Origin: CAZHOV01 sp964534315
Lineage (GTDB): Bacteria; Bacteroidota; Bacteroidia; Chitinophagales; Saprospiraceae
NCBI GenBank assembly: GCA_964534315.1
Contig: CAZHOV010000037.1
Coordinates: forward strand, 1 to 37,114
DNA: 37,114 nucleotides
Reading direction: 5' to 3'
Part shown: positions 14,757 through 23,460 of the stretch, one piece after another
Layout: the number at the start of each line of letters is the position of its first letter
Position numbering within the stretch: position 1 is the stretch's first letter
Program-made: the position numbers and the translations under genes
Notes under the pieces: generated by a model
What the model was told of the DNA's origin: nothing
Database searches by the model: none
The model's input: only the letters and a program-made list of their open reading frames with translations

Positions 14757-16043
14757 CTATTCGTTGACATAAAACGGGAAATTGGCAGTAGCCGCATTTC
14801 CGTTGCCATCATATGCATAGAGAAACAGGCGATAGGGGCCTGGTTGAGCCGGGGCTCTGAACATTAGTTTACCACCGCTGTTGGTCAGGATCTTTAGCGG
14901 TACCGCATCCGGGCGATCCTCTGCATCTCCTCCTGTTTTAATGTCAGTACTTTCGGGAAGTAACTCCCATTTGTAGTCAATTTTGTCGCCCTCGGGATCC
15001 GTAATAGCTGCATCAACCGATACTTTTTGACCGGAATTGACATACAAACTTTCATAAGCAGTTTTGTTATTCAGCGTATAAGAAGAAATGCTCGGCGCTC
15101 TATTTTCAGGCCAGGATCCCGTCCAGACATATTCCAGTACGTCCATCACCTCTGTTTCAGTTCCGTCAGGAAGGAATACTCCGTACCAGGTTGGGGTGGT
15201 TTCCTGCTTCTGCCCCCAAAGGAATACGTATGAACCAATACATTTTTCCTGGTCTTGGTAGATTCCTTTTTGATATCGTAGTTTGTAGGCAGCTGCTTTT
15301 TCGGTGCTGGTCTGCTCTATAGGTACGTTCCATTCTGTTTTGGGTACTTCCCAGTGTCCGGTAGGTCCCCATTCGGTGATGACGTAGGCTCCTTCCCATC
15401 CTGCAGCGCGAAATACTTTGTCCGCTCCTAACAACTCCCCGTAAGTGTTTACGCCATACACATCTATGTGAGGAGCTCGTTCCTGCACAAGCTGAATCTC
15501 TGCAATGTCAAAGCCTGCAGTGACGGTCATGGTGGGATGATGAGGATCGACTTCGTGTACCATCTTTGCAATGTCATTTAGGGCATTCCACATTTTAAAG
15601 TCAGAATAGAAAAGGTCGGTTTCATTTCCTATACACCACATTAATATAGCAGGGTGATCTTTGTAGGTTTTTACAATCTCTGTAAATCGGGCTAATTGAG
15701 ATGCGACAGCCTTGGAATCGTCATAGTCAAACCCCTGCCGTTCTTGTCCCATCCACAAACCGAATAAAACAGTCATCCCTCTTTTATGAGCTTCATCTAG
15801 TGCTTCATCAGCAAAATCAGCACTCCATATTCTGACGCTATTGGCACCATAAGCTTTGGCCTTGTCCAGATAAACGTGCCCGCCAACACCTTTTATGTAG
15901 TATGGCTTTCCTTCTCTGATCAGTTCCCATTTATCACCATTTTTTTCAACTGAAACCGGAATAGGACCGTCAGACTGCTGACTCCATAAAATTGACCCGA
16001 CAGTAGAAAAAATTAGAATAAAAATTAAAATAAATGACTTCAT
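14757..16043 (-). CDS. Secreted clan GH-A glycoside hydrolase with C-terminal Ig-like domain
   Basis: The 428-residue product has a signal peptide (1-21). A TIM-barrel hydrolase domain (about 40-310) has the clan GH-A marks: N-S-V-R-I-W (about 68-73), W-C-I-G-N-E-T with Glu141 as likely acid/base, and V-I-T-E-W-G with Glu224 as likely nucleophile. A C-terminal Ig/cadherin-like domain follows (about 318-428; I-T-D-P-E-G-D-K-I-D-Y-x-W, then Y-R-L-F-L-Y-A-Y-D-G-N-G-N). The barrel most resembles the GH2 catalytic domain without its usual N-terminal sandwich domains; I cannot fix the CAZy family. No lipobox or T9SS domain is present, so it is periplasmic or released. It is divergent from the barrel/lipoprotein run across a shared regulatory region. 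A role in trimming glucan oligosaccharides is inferred from the GH16 neighbour. Confidence 0.8.
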   Translation of the reverse strand: MKSFILIFILIFSTVGSILWSQQSDGPIPVSVEKNGDKWELIREGKPYYIKGVGGHVYLDKAKAYGANSVRIWSADFADEALDEAHKRGMTVLFGLWMGQERQGFDYDDSKAVASQLARFTEIVKTYKDHPAILMWCIGNETDLFYSDFKMWNALNDIAKMVHEVDPHHPTMTVTAGFDIAEIQLVQERAPHIDVYGVNTYGELLGADKVFRAAGWEGAYVITEWGPTGHWEVPKTEWNVPIEQTSTEKAAAYKLRYQKGIYQDQEKCIGSYVFLWGQKQETTPTWYGVFLPDGTETEVMDVLEYVWTGSWPENRAPSISSYTLNNKTAYESLYVNSGQKVSVDAAITDPEGDKIDYKWELLPESTDIKTGGDAEDRPDAVPLKILTNSGGKLMFRAPAQPGPYRLFLYAYDGNGNAATANFPFYVNE

Positions 16044-16122
16044 GTTGTTTATTAAATTTGTGTATTATAATTTCGGAAGAAATTACTTAAACCCTCAAAA
16101 TTGAGCAAACTAAATTGGGTGT

Positions 16123-16171
16123 GATGTAGTGATGATGTAGTTTTTATTGCCTTGGATGTAGGGTTGATGTA
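16123..16171 (+). promoter_or_regulatory. Four-box GATGTA operator upstream of the barrel/lipoprotein run
   Basis: GATGTA occurs at 16123-16128, 16134-16139, 16155-16160 and 16166-16171, with start spacings 11, 21 and 11. Boxes 1-2 read GATGTAGTGATGATGTA, 16 of 17 bases identical to the array at 11584-11632. Boxes 3-4 read GATGTAGGGTTGATGTA, 14 of 17 identical. The 15-base middle spacers are unrelated, so selection has kept the boxes and spacing only. The array also lies 79 bases upstream of the divergent GH-A gene and could serve it too. Confidence 0.8.
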
Positions 16172-16203
16172 TTATTGTTTTCTAAAAAGATGAAATCCAA
16201 ATC

Positions 16204-16211
16204 TAATTTTG
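16204..16211 (+). promoter_or_regulatory. -7 box TAATTTTG of the barrel/lipoprotein run
   Basis: TAATTTTG fits TAnnTTTG. It begins 32 bases after the last GATGTA box and ends 24 bases before the ATG at 16236, nearly the same layout as at the GH16 promoter (33 and 32 bases). Confidence 0.65.
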
Positions 16212-16235
16212 TTAGATACCTTTTTAAAATTGCCT

Positions 16236-18362
16236 ATGATGCAAATTTACTTACAATTAGATCCCTGTATTCTGAAGAAAACAGGATCCGCAAAACGAAA
16301 TACCTTTTGTTGTTTAACACTAATAACAGGTATTCTGTTGTTTCTTTTTCCAATTCTTTCCAACGGGCAGGAAGCTTTTATGTCTTCTCTGGATTTCAAT
16401 TTGCAGAAAGCAGAAATTTTTGATGCAGAACAACCTGAAAAACGGAACGATACGCTGTTAGTTAGCAACTTGCCAAAGCGAATACCGGAAGTAAAATCAA
16501 TGATTTCAACTGATCCTGATTTAGAGCTTAGAAAGAAATCTCTTAATCTAAATGTGTTTGGTTATTATCGTTTGTTTTTGTATTACAGGAATATTGCTCC
16601 TTCCGTTTCTCCATTTGAACGTTCTTACGGCGTTGGTGACGGTTATCGGGAACCGATGTTATCTCTTAATGTAACGGCGCGCCCTAATGGAAAAACAAGT
16701 TTTGGCACAGAATTATTCCTTTTTACTCCTTATTTAGGAACTGGCCCCGTCGACAATGTTTTTGAAATGAACCTGGGGCTAAACTTCTATGGAAATTTTC
16801 GAACCGAGGTCGGAAATTTCGGAGTGCGGGCAGGTGGTATTCATTGGTATAACCTGAGCCCTTTTACCATGGGGGTTTATCAGGTACTTGACCGCTTCAG
16901 TATTTTTGATCGGACGCCTTGGGAAGGTGTTAACAATACAGAAAAATACGATAGCTATTATCAAACGGGTTCTGTTAATGTCGGAGACTTGAGATGGAAT
17001 TTTCAGCCTTTCCAGGGTATTATTCTGGATGGTTCGCGACTACCTGGAGATATTAACTTCAGCCTGATGTGGGGAAAAACCCAACCCAACGGTGGCTTGC
17101 CGAATGCAGAAGAGGATCCGATGAGTACCGTCTTTAATATGGGAGTTGGTGGTAATGTCCCCAATTACCAGGGCTTTAACGGTACTGCCAGAGTGTTGCC
17201 GAGTTATATTACGGGAGGAAGAGTTGTTAAAACTTTTGGCAAACAAAACAGCCAGGTAGCGCTGAACTCGCTGATCAATATCACCAATCTTGATAGTTTG
17301 AGCGACCGGCAGCGGAACTACGAGGTGCATACCGTTTCTTTTGATATTAATATTGATGAAGTCAATATTAGCGGTGAATTAGGCGGCGGACGATTTGTCG
17401 GTCAAAATTATGCACCGGGGTGGGCGGAAGCGCTCATGGTACGTGTCAAAACATCTAAAGACCTCACCCTGATTCCTTTAGATGTTCAACTCTATCAGAT
17501 TGGTGCAGACTATTTCAATCAAAATGGAGAAGTGGTTACCAATTCGAATCCGAATATCCAGAAAGAATTTGCTACCGATTTGCCTGCAGGAAATATTTCA
17601 GCAGGGGGGTTATTGACTCAAGTTAACCAACTGGCGCATAATCGACGCGGACTAAACATAAATACAGGTATTGAAATTGGGAACGCCAAGTTCAACGTGG
17701 GGTGGGGGATCGCCCAGGAACTGGAGGCGCTTTCCTCTGAAATTACCTTTATTCATCGGGTCAATGGCCTGGCCATTTCCCGGTTATACAATCCTTTTCC
17801 AGCCAATGCAACGGCAGCTACTACCTATGGCCCCAATAACCGTAAATTTACTTTCTTCAGGGGGGCGGCAGAGGTTATCACCACCACTGATATAGACCCC
17901 GCTACAGCTGGAGCTACGACCAAAAAGTTTTATAATACCGTCGACCTCCAGGGTAAATATAAAACCAGCATATTTGGTAAACCACTTTATCTGTTTTATC
18001 TGGGCTCTTTTAGCTCCGCAAAAGTGGATGCTTCACTTATCCCCGTCCTTAGTGACGACAGTTATATCTTTGTACAATACCACGAATTAGATATTTACTA
18101 TGAACTGTTTGACCGCTTTATTCTAACCGGTTATTTAGGCCTCGAAAATGCGCGGGGAGGTCGGTTTACCGAGTGGGACCCCGAAACGCAACTACCCCGA
18201 GATCAGCTGACGACCGGTATCGGAACCGGATTTGACTGGATGGTTGCCGATAATGCCGGCCTCTATTTCCGTTGGCGCTGGATTGATTTTGAAGACCGGA
18301 ATTCATCCGTCGATTTTTTCTCAGGCGAAGAAGCCACCTTTGAATTAAAAATCTACTTTTAA
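16236..18362 (+). CDS. Large outer-membrane beta-barrel protein, first gene of the run
   Basis: I start at the ATG at 16236 (another follows at 16239); a TTG at 16209 would overlap the -7 box. The roughly 708-residue product has a basic stretch followed by a hydrophobic signal segment ending at about FPILSNGQ. The rest is amphipathic, rich in aromatic and Gly/Asn residues in alternating strands, and ends in L-K-I-Y-F with a terminal Phe, the usual barrel-assembly signal. I do not recognise a named family; it is not SusC-like (no plug or TonB box seen). It is followed 10 bases later by a second barrel gene. Under a GATGTA operator shared with the GH16 run, a role in moving glycan fragments across the outer membrane is plausible. 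Structural or export roles cannot be excluded. Confidence 0.75.
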   Translation: MMQIYLQLDPCILKKTGSAKRNTFCCLTLITGILLFLFPILSNGQEAFMSSLDFNLQKAEIFDAEQPEKRNDTLLVSNLPKRIPEVKSMISTDPDLELRKKSLNLNVFGYYRLFLYYRNIAPSVSPFERSYGVGDGYREPMLSLNVTARPNGKTSFGTELFLFTPYLGTGPVDNVFEMNLGLNFYGNFRTEVGNFGVRAGGIHWYNLSPFTMGVYQVLDRFSIFDRTPWEGVNNTEKYDSYYQTGSVNVGDLRWNFQPFQGIILDGSRLPGDINFSLMWGKTQPNGGLPNAEEDPMSTVFNMGVGGNVPNYQGFNGTARVLPSYITGGRVVKTFGKQNSQVALNSLINITNLDSLSDRQRNYEVHTVSFDINIDEVNISGELGGGRFVGQNYAPGWAEALMVRVKTSKDLTLIPLDVQLYQIGADYFNQNGEVVTNSNPNIQKEFATDLPAGNISAGGLLTQVNQLAHNRRGLNINTGIEIGNAKFNVGWGIAQELEALSSEITFIHRVNGLAISRLYNPFPANATAATTYGPNNRKFTFFRGAAEVITTTDIDPATAGATTKKFYNTVDLQGKYKTSIFGKPLYLFYLGSFSSAKVDASLIPVLSDDSYIFVQYHELDIYYELFDRFILTGYLGLENARGGRFTEWDPETQLPRDQLTTGIGTGFDWMVADNAGLYFRWRWIDFEDRNSSVDFFSGEEATFELKIYF

Positions 18363-18372
18363 TCTATAGTTT

Positions 18373-20166
18373 ATGAATCAATATTTACCAATACTACTTC
18401 CTGTTTTCATGCTCTTTATGCTTAATCCATTATTGAGTCAGGAAGAAGAAGACAACAAGAAAGTCCGTTTTAATGGCCTGGGTAGAACAAATATTCTACA
18501 TACAGAGATCGACGGTAATATAAAAGATACGGATACCTCCACCGTGAACCAGCTTTCTGATGGAGAATTTTTACTGGATTTGGCCATTAACGCAACGCCA
18601 AATAAAGTCACTGAAATTCAAACCATCCTGAGACTGAGAAATGAATTCGGCGGGTTCTTTGGAGCAGGGATATCTGTTGAAGTCCGGGAACTCTGGGCCA
18701 GAGGGATCATAGGCAAAAAACTGAAATACAGGGTAGGGGATATGGATGTAGAAATGACTCCCTATACCTTATTCATCCCTTTAGAAGAAGGAACAGTCAA
18801 CGAGCCGGAAATCTTTCAGCCTCAAAAAGAAGTTATTTATTACGAACAATTCTACATCAACCCACATTCCAGACGACTCCAAGGGGGAAAGTTAGACTTT
18901 GGACTTAGATCTTCAAAGATCATAAAGGACATCGATATGATGGGATTTGCAGCCAGAATTGCCGGAACTGACTTTTTTACGATCCCTTCGCGATTTATTG
19001 GAGGTGCGCAGCTCGATTTAGTTTCATATAAAATAGATTCTATTGGTTTTCAGGTAGATGCCGGTGCAAATTTAGTGCATACGTGGGATGACCTGCAGTC
19101 AGGGGAAGCAACAGAGGGGATGAGAAATACGGTACTTACCTTTGATTTCGACGTAACCGGATATGAGAATGAGTCTTTCGGTGTTCATCTATTGGGAGAG
19201 GTTGGGCAGTCCATGGTTGAATTTATGGCTGATTCCACTATCGTTAGGCCCGGAGGAGAGGACGAAGAAATTAAAGTGGCAAGATTAGATGAAGATGACT
19301 ATTTTATAGAAATAGGGGCTATGGCAGAACTGAAAAAACTGGGACTAGAATTATCTGCCATGTATATGGATGTTGGTCCTGACTTTTTTAGTACCGGTGC
19401 CCAAAGTAGAAGAATAGATTTAACTCGTGAAAAGACATTTTATAACCGAATCGGAAATGACCGGATGGTTAGAATGCCTAACTTATTTGATATTTCAAGA
19501 GACCGGGCATTATATTCCTTCCAATTATCAGATCAATTAATGCCCTTTGACCTGCGGTATTCCAATACGCTGCCGTACGGAAATGCTACTCCCAACAGAA
19601 GGGGGCTACACTTGGCAGCTGATTATAAAGAGAAAATGAATATTGTAAATGCCCGGGTGGATGCCTACTTTTTAGAAGAGATTAGAGGCCAGGGAACACC
19701 TGAGTTGAAGTCCTTTACTTTATTGAGAGGAGCGGTGGATTTCAATATCAATCAGCTGACAGGCTGGAGAAACAAACTTCAGCTAACCCTTGGGGCACAG
19801 ATAGAAAGTACCCAAAGAGACGGCCTGGAAATAGAACAGGTAGATTTAAACTCCAACCTGATCGAATTAGGTCTTCAAGCTGAATTATTCTCCAATTTTG
19901 ATCTTTTGATCGGTGCAAAATTATTTACTTCAGAAGGCTCAGACTATGTACCGACTATCGAAGGATTTAACGACATCCAGGACTTTCCAGCAAGAGTGGT
20001 TGTTGACGATACGGAGCAATTGCTGGCTGCCGGTCTGAGATATCGCTTTACCGAAGATATCTACCTCACAGCACAATATCAACAGTTTTCCTTCGAACGT
20101 GCCACAGATGCTGTAAACGCCTATGATCTTAGACAGATTTTTGTGTTATATAATATGAATTTCTAA
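18373..20166 (+). CDS. Second outer-membrane beta-barrel protein
   Basis: The 597-residue product has a signal peptide (1-22, ending NPLLSQ) and then an acidic patch (EEEDNKK). Its body shows alternating strand patterns and ends in I-F-V-L-Y-N-M-N-F, again with terminal Phe. Segments such as L-R-L-R-N-E-F-G-G-F-F-G and L-R-Y-R-F-T-E-D-I-Y-L-T-A-Q-Y-Q-Q-F are typical barrel hairpins. No plug domain, TonB box or enzyme motif is seen, and I do not recognise the family. It starts 10 bases after the previous stop and 31 bases before the next gene, so all are one transcript. It may act with the upstream barrel and the two downstream lipoproteins as an envelope complex. Confidence 0.75.
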   Translation: MNQYLPILLPVFMLFMLNPLLSQEEEDNKKVRFNGLGRTNILHTEIDGNIKDTDTSTVNQLSDGEFLLDLAINATPNKVTEIQTILRLRNEFGGFFGAGISVEVRELWARGIIGKKLKYRVGDMDVEMTPYTLFIPLEEGTVNEPEIFQPQKEVIYYEQFYINPHSRRLQGGKLDFGLRSSKIIKDIDMMGFAARIAGTDFFTIPSRFIGGAQLDLVSYKIDSIGFQVDAGANLVHTWDDLQSGEATEGMRNTVLTFDFDVTGYENESFGVHLLGEVGQSMVEFMADSTIVRPGGEDEEIKVARLDEDDYFIEIGAMAELKKLGLELSAMYMDVGPDFFSTGAQSRRIDLTREKTFYNRIGNDRMVRMPNLFDISRDRALYSFQLSDQLMPFDLRYSNTLPYGNATPNRRGLHLAADYKEKMNIVNARVDAYFLEEIRGQGTPELKSFTLLRGAVDFNINQLTGWRNKLQLTLGAQIESTQRDGLEIEQVDLNSNLIELGLQAELFSNFDLLIGAKLFTSEGSDYVPTIEGFNDIQDFPARVVVDDTEQLLAAGLRYRFTEDIYLTAQYQQFSFERATDAVNAYDLRQIFVLYNMNF

Positions 20167-20197
20167 ACCTTTGAACCTTAAAGCAAATTAATAATAT

Positions 20198-21202
20198 ATG
20201 AGATATCGAATTTTTACTTTTTTACTTTTTACGGGGTTGGTTCTGACCAATTGCAGTCGCGATACCGAAGACTTTGAGGGGCCGTTCCTAGTCGATCGAT
20301 TTGGTGATTTTACCTTAGTAGAAGGATTGGAAGTTAGTACAGATTCTGTTGATTTTTCAGCCGGTGAAAGGGTTACGTTCTCTGCACGGTTTAATAAAAG
20401 AGTGGACTGGATCGTTCGGATTACAGGAAAAGAAAGCGGATCCATCAAACGGGTGGTCGGGTTTGACAACAACCTTAATGCAGATAATGCCGTTTGGACA
20501 GGAGGTACTACTGTTTTACCCTTATTCCGTGCCGAACCTTGTCTGGTAGAACTTATTATCCCGGAAGCAGATTCTCTAACGTTGACTGATTCTGTAGTAA
20601 TAAAAGGATCGAAAGTGTTTGCCGGAGGAGTCTTTTATGATTTTGAAGAAGATCCCGGAAATAATGCGGAGTTTGGGAATTTCGAATTCGAATTTTCTCC
20701 AAATACGGGCAGGAAAAATGATGGGTTGGCCGCCCAGGGAGAGTGGTATTACCTTTTTGAAGGAACGGATAATGTAGTACCTAACTTCTTTGTCGGAGTA
20801 GTTAATTTCCTTTCCGTTCTCTCAGGTGACACTTATGCTCAATTGCCAACTACTGTTCCTGAAGATCTGTGGTTTAATATGTTTTTGTATCATGATGGCA
20901 GCCCCCACGGGATAGCCGTTATTCAATTTGTTTTCGATTCGAATGATTCCGGTGCGTTTGAGGATGGACAGGATGACCTCTTTCAGCTAGAAGGGGACTT
21001 TCCATTAAGCTGGACGGGTTGGAGGCAATTTTCTCATACGATGGCAGATGTGGGAATGACACAAGAGCAACTTCAAAAATTGGTCGCTATTCGGGCACTT
21101 TTAATCTCCGACATGAATTCCCAGCCTAGCCCTCCATTACCTGTGCGTTTTGGACTAGATTTTATGATATTTACTGAAGATAGGCCTTTAGAGTTAGAAT
21201 AA
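20198..21202 (+). CDS. Surface-type lipoprotein with Ig-like and C-terminal binding-like domains
   Basis: The 334-residue product has a lipoprotein signal with L-T-N-C (Cys19). Residues about 40-140 look Ig-like (S-A-G-E-R-V-T-F-S-A-R-F, V-E-L-I-I-P-E-A-D-S). Residues about 150-330 resemble a beta-sandwich binding domain opening with V-F-Y-D-F-E-E-D-P-G-N-N and closing with R-F-G-L-D-F-M-I-F. This is the order seen in SusE/SusF-like surface glycan-binding proteins, but I cannot assign it to that family. It follows the two barrel genes with a 31-base gap. Glycan binding is inferred from fold-like features and neighbours. Confidence 0.7.
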   Translation: MRYRIFTFLLFTGLVLTNCSRDTEDFEGPFLVDRFGDFTLVEGLEVSTDSVDFSAGERVTFSARFNKRVDWIVRITGKESGSIKRVVGFDNNLNADNAVWTGGTTVLPLFRAEPCLVELIIPEADSLTLTDSVVIKGSKVFAGGVFYDFEEDPGNNAEFGNFEFEFSPNTGRKNDGLAAQGEWYYLFEGTDNVVPNFFVGVVNFLSVLSGDTYAQLPTTVPEDLWFNMFLYHDGSPHGIAVIQFVFDSNDSGAFEDGQDDLFQLEGDFPLSWTGWRQFSHTMADVGMTQEQLQKLVAIRALLISDMNSQPSPPLPVRFGLDFMIFTEDRPLELE

Positions 21203-21229
21203 TATTCAATTAGTTAATATAGATTTTTT

Positions 21230-22441
21230 ATGAAATTGCTTAGTAAATCCTTTCCTTTTGTTGCATTATTCGCAGTCCTCTTGCTTTTTAGCGGATGCCT
21301 GGAAGTGAAAACGCTCACTCTTTATGACGGCGTCGAAAAAACACCCGCGCCGCCTAAACCCGAAAAGATCAGGAGTGTCGTTGAACCTATCATTTATGCG
21401 GATAACACACAAGATGTTTGGGGCTTGGAAGAAACCGAGTGTATACAAGCATCCGTTACCGACGAAGTGGTTGCCACCGGAGACCAGGCGTTGAAAGTGA
21501 GCTGGAATCGATATCTACCCAGTTGCGACTGGATAGGCTTTGGCGTTGGTTGGGATAATTGGATCGGGAAGGATTTGTCAGAAGTCATTGATTATGTTGC
21601 CATAGAAATGAGCGTTCGATCACAAGAAGGGAAGATGTTTGGTTTACCCATCGTGTTGACCTTAGAAGATTATAGTGGAGTGATGTCCTTTTCATACACT
21701 CAAAATAAATACTTTGAAAGGACCTTTATCGATGAAGAATGGCAAAAAGTAAGGGTTCCCCTTAATTCGTTTAATGACGAAGGAAAAGGTATTGATATGA
21801 CCAATATTAAGCAACTGCAATTGGAATTACAACAGAGCGGTAAAGTCTATATCGATGATATCAAACTGGTCTTTTATGAGGAACCTGAGGTCGAACCATG
21901 GCTGGTAGAAGCGCCTCTTCCGAACCCTACAAATTTCCCTATCATGATCTTTGGAGATCAATTTATCAATGACAATGACTGGGGAATAATAAAAGATGAT
22001 TGCCAGGAAATCAACTTATCAAGCACCGATGTTTATGAAGGACAAAAGGCTATTGAAGCCGACTGGAAAAACGATCCGGAAAATTGCTATTTGGTGGCTT
22101 TTGGAGCTAGTTGGCACAAATGGAATCCTGTAGATGTATCTTCTGTTATGGAAAGGGGAGCGATAGAGTTTATGATCAAAAATAAAGGGGAAGCTGCCTC
22201 CAATCTTCCTATCCGGGTAGGCTTGGAGGATTATGACAGAGTCATGCTGGAAACAACCCTTACGTCTGAATTTATTAAAAAGGATGCTTATGGCTTCGAA
22301 TGGCAAAAAGTGACCATTCCTTTTACTGCGCTCAAAGGAAACGGTAATCCTCAGAATATAAAACATATGGTTTTCTGGCTGGATGAAACCGGCAATGTTT
22401 TAATCGATCAGATCCGGCTGGTCTTTTTGGAAAACAATTAA
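21230..22441 (+). CDS. Lipoprotein with two tandem CBM-like beta-sandwich domains
   Basis: The 403-residue product has a lipobox (F-S-G-C, Cys23). Two related domains follow (about 60-225 and 240-403). Both contain a (D/N)-x-W-G opening, a C-x-x-x-x-F-G-x-x-W-x-x-W segment, L-E-D-Y-(S/D), E-W-Q-K-V-x-(V/I)-P, and close with (Y/L)-I-D-(D/Q)-I-(K/R)-L-V-F. The closing and the EWQKV-x-P edge are typical of CBM11/CIA30-like galactose-binding folds, so glycan binding is likely; the exact family is unassigned. It is the last gene of the plus-strand run, and its TAA overlaps the convergent aroF stop by three bases. With the GH16 and T9SS proteins it adds to the set of binding modules in this locus. 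Confidence 0.75.
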   Translation: MKLLSKSFPFVALFAVLLLFSGCLEVKTLTLYDGVEKTPAPPKPEKIRSVVEPIIYADNTQDVWGLEETECIQASVTDEVVATGDQALKVSWNRYLPSCDWIGFGVGWDNWIGKDLSEVIDYVAIEMSVRSQEGKMFGLPIVLTLEDYSGVMSFSYTQNKYFERTFIDEEWQKVRVPLNSFNDEGKGIDMTNIKQLQLELQQSGKVYIDDIKLVFYEEPEVEPWLVEAPLPNPTNFPIMIFGDQFINDNDWGIIKDDCQEINLSSTDVYEGQKAIEADWKNDPENCYLVAFGASWHKWNPVDVSSVMERGAIEFMIKNKGEAASNLPIRVGLEDYDRVMLETTLTSEFIKKDAYGFEWQKVTIPFTALKGNGNPQNIKHMVFWLDETGNVLIDQIRLVFLENN

Positions 22442-23451
22442 GTGAACTGTCTCCGCAATTGAAAGGTTTTTCCTAAACGGCTATAAAGCTCAGAAGCCTC
22501 CCGGTAATCCAACGTTTGCTGCCCATCAGAGAAGGCCTTCTCCGGCGTTTGATGTACTTCCATGATGACGCCATCAGCCCCTGCCATAACCGCTGCTAAA
22601 GCTACGGGCTCTACCTGTGCCCGTATACCAATACCGTGAGAAGGGTCTGCAATAACAGGTAAGTGGGTCTTTTCTTTTAAAAGGGCAATAGCATTGATGT
22701 CCATGCAGTTGCGATATGCATTTTCATAAGTCCGTATCCCTCTTTCACATAGCATAATCCGTTCATTCCCATTACTAAAAATATACTCAGCTGATTGTAA
22801 TAGCTCATCAATGGTACCCGAAATGCCTCGTTTGAGTAATACCGGCTTATCAACTTTCCCCAAAGCATCCAGCAAGTTGAAATTCTGAGAGTTGCGGGCG
22901 CCCACCTGAAAAATATCCACATAAGGATGCATCTCTTCTATTTGCTCCACCATCATAACCTCCGTGATGATCTTGATTCCCAACGGATTAGCATGTTTGT
23001 ACCAGTTTTTTAGCCCTTCAATGCCTAATCCTCTGAAAGAATAAGGCGAACTGCGTGGTTTATACACTCCTCCGCGCATAATTCGGATGCAGTTTTCTTG
23101 CAAGTGTTCTAAGGTTTGCACGATCTGCTCCTCCGATTCAATAGAGCAGGGGCCCGCCATAATGGTGAAATTATCAGAACCGATCTTGAGGTCGTGGCCA
23201 ATATTAATTGCGGTATTCTTAACCTTCCACCTTTTAGATACCAATTTGTAGGCATCGCTTACCTGGTGAATGTCTCTAATACCACTCAGGTTTCCGATAG
23301 AACGAATGTCAAATTCTTTTTTACCGACACCAATGAGGTAATCCGCAAATTGCGTTTTAACATGCGAAGTCTTATAAGCGATCGCCTTGATTTGTTCTTC
23401 CAGGAGCTGTTTCTCCCGTTGGGTGATGTTAGGTTCTAATTGGATGATCAT
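22438..23451 (-). CDS. aroF: DAHP synthase, last gene of the trp operon
   Basis: 3-Deoxy-D-arabino-heptulosonate 7-phosphate synthase joins phosphoenolpyruvate and erythrose 4-phosphate, the first step of the shikimate pathway. The 337-residue product has an N-terminal ferredoxin-like regulatory domain (about 1-75) and a barrel with A-G-P-C-S (metal ligand Cys102), K-P-R-(S)-S-P-Y-S-F-R-G-L-G, V-G-A-R-N-S-Q-N-F, C-E-R-G-I-R-T-Y-E, D-P-S-H-G-I and M-E-V-H. This is the type I-beta enzyme seen in Thermotoga and Bacillus. It lies downstream of trpA across a repeat-filled gap of 101 bases. Its place in the operon suggests a DAHP synthase controlled mainly by tryptophan supply. No chorismate mutase domain is fused. 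Confidence 0.93.
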   Translation of the reverse strand: MIIQLEPNITQREKQLLEEQIKAIAYKTSHVKTQFADYLIGVGKKEFDIRSIGNLSGIRDIHQVSDAYKLVSKRWKVKNTAINIGHDLKIGSDNFTIMAGPCSIESEEQIVQTLEHLQENCIRIMRGGVYKPRSSPYSFRGLGIEGLKNWYKHANPLGIKIITEVMMVEQIEEMHPYVDIFQVGARNSQNFNLLDALGKVDKPVLLKRGISGTIDELLQSAEYIFSNGNERIMLCERGIRTYENAYRNCMDINAIALLKEKTHLPVIADPSHGIGIRAQVEPVALAAVMAGADGVIMEVHQTPEKAFSDGQQTLDYREASELYSRLGKTFQLRRQFT

Positions 23452-23460
23452 TTTTATTCA

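Noticed and set aside
16106..16112. TAGTTTG on the minus strand as the -7 box of the GH-A gene
   Set aside because: It is one base short of TAnnTTTG and sits only 10 bases from the GATGTA array, unlike the two supported promoters. The GH-A promoter remains unplaced.
1339..22441. SusC/SusD homologues among the glycan genes
   Set aside because: Neither barrel shows a TonB box, carboxypeptidase-like N-terminal domain or plug, and neither lipoprotein shows SusD-type helical content.
22125..22560. Isolated GATGTA words in coding regions (e.g. near 22131 and 22549)
   Set aside because: Single copies without the 11-21-11 partners and not near a promoter; expected by chance for a 6-mer.
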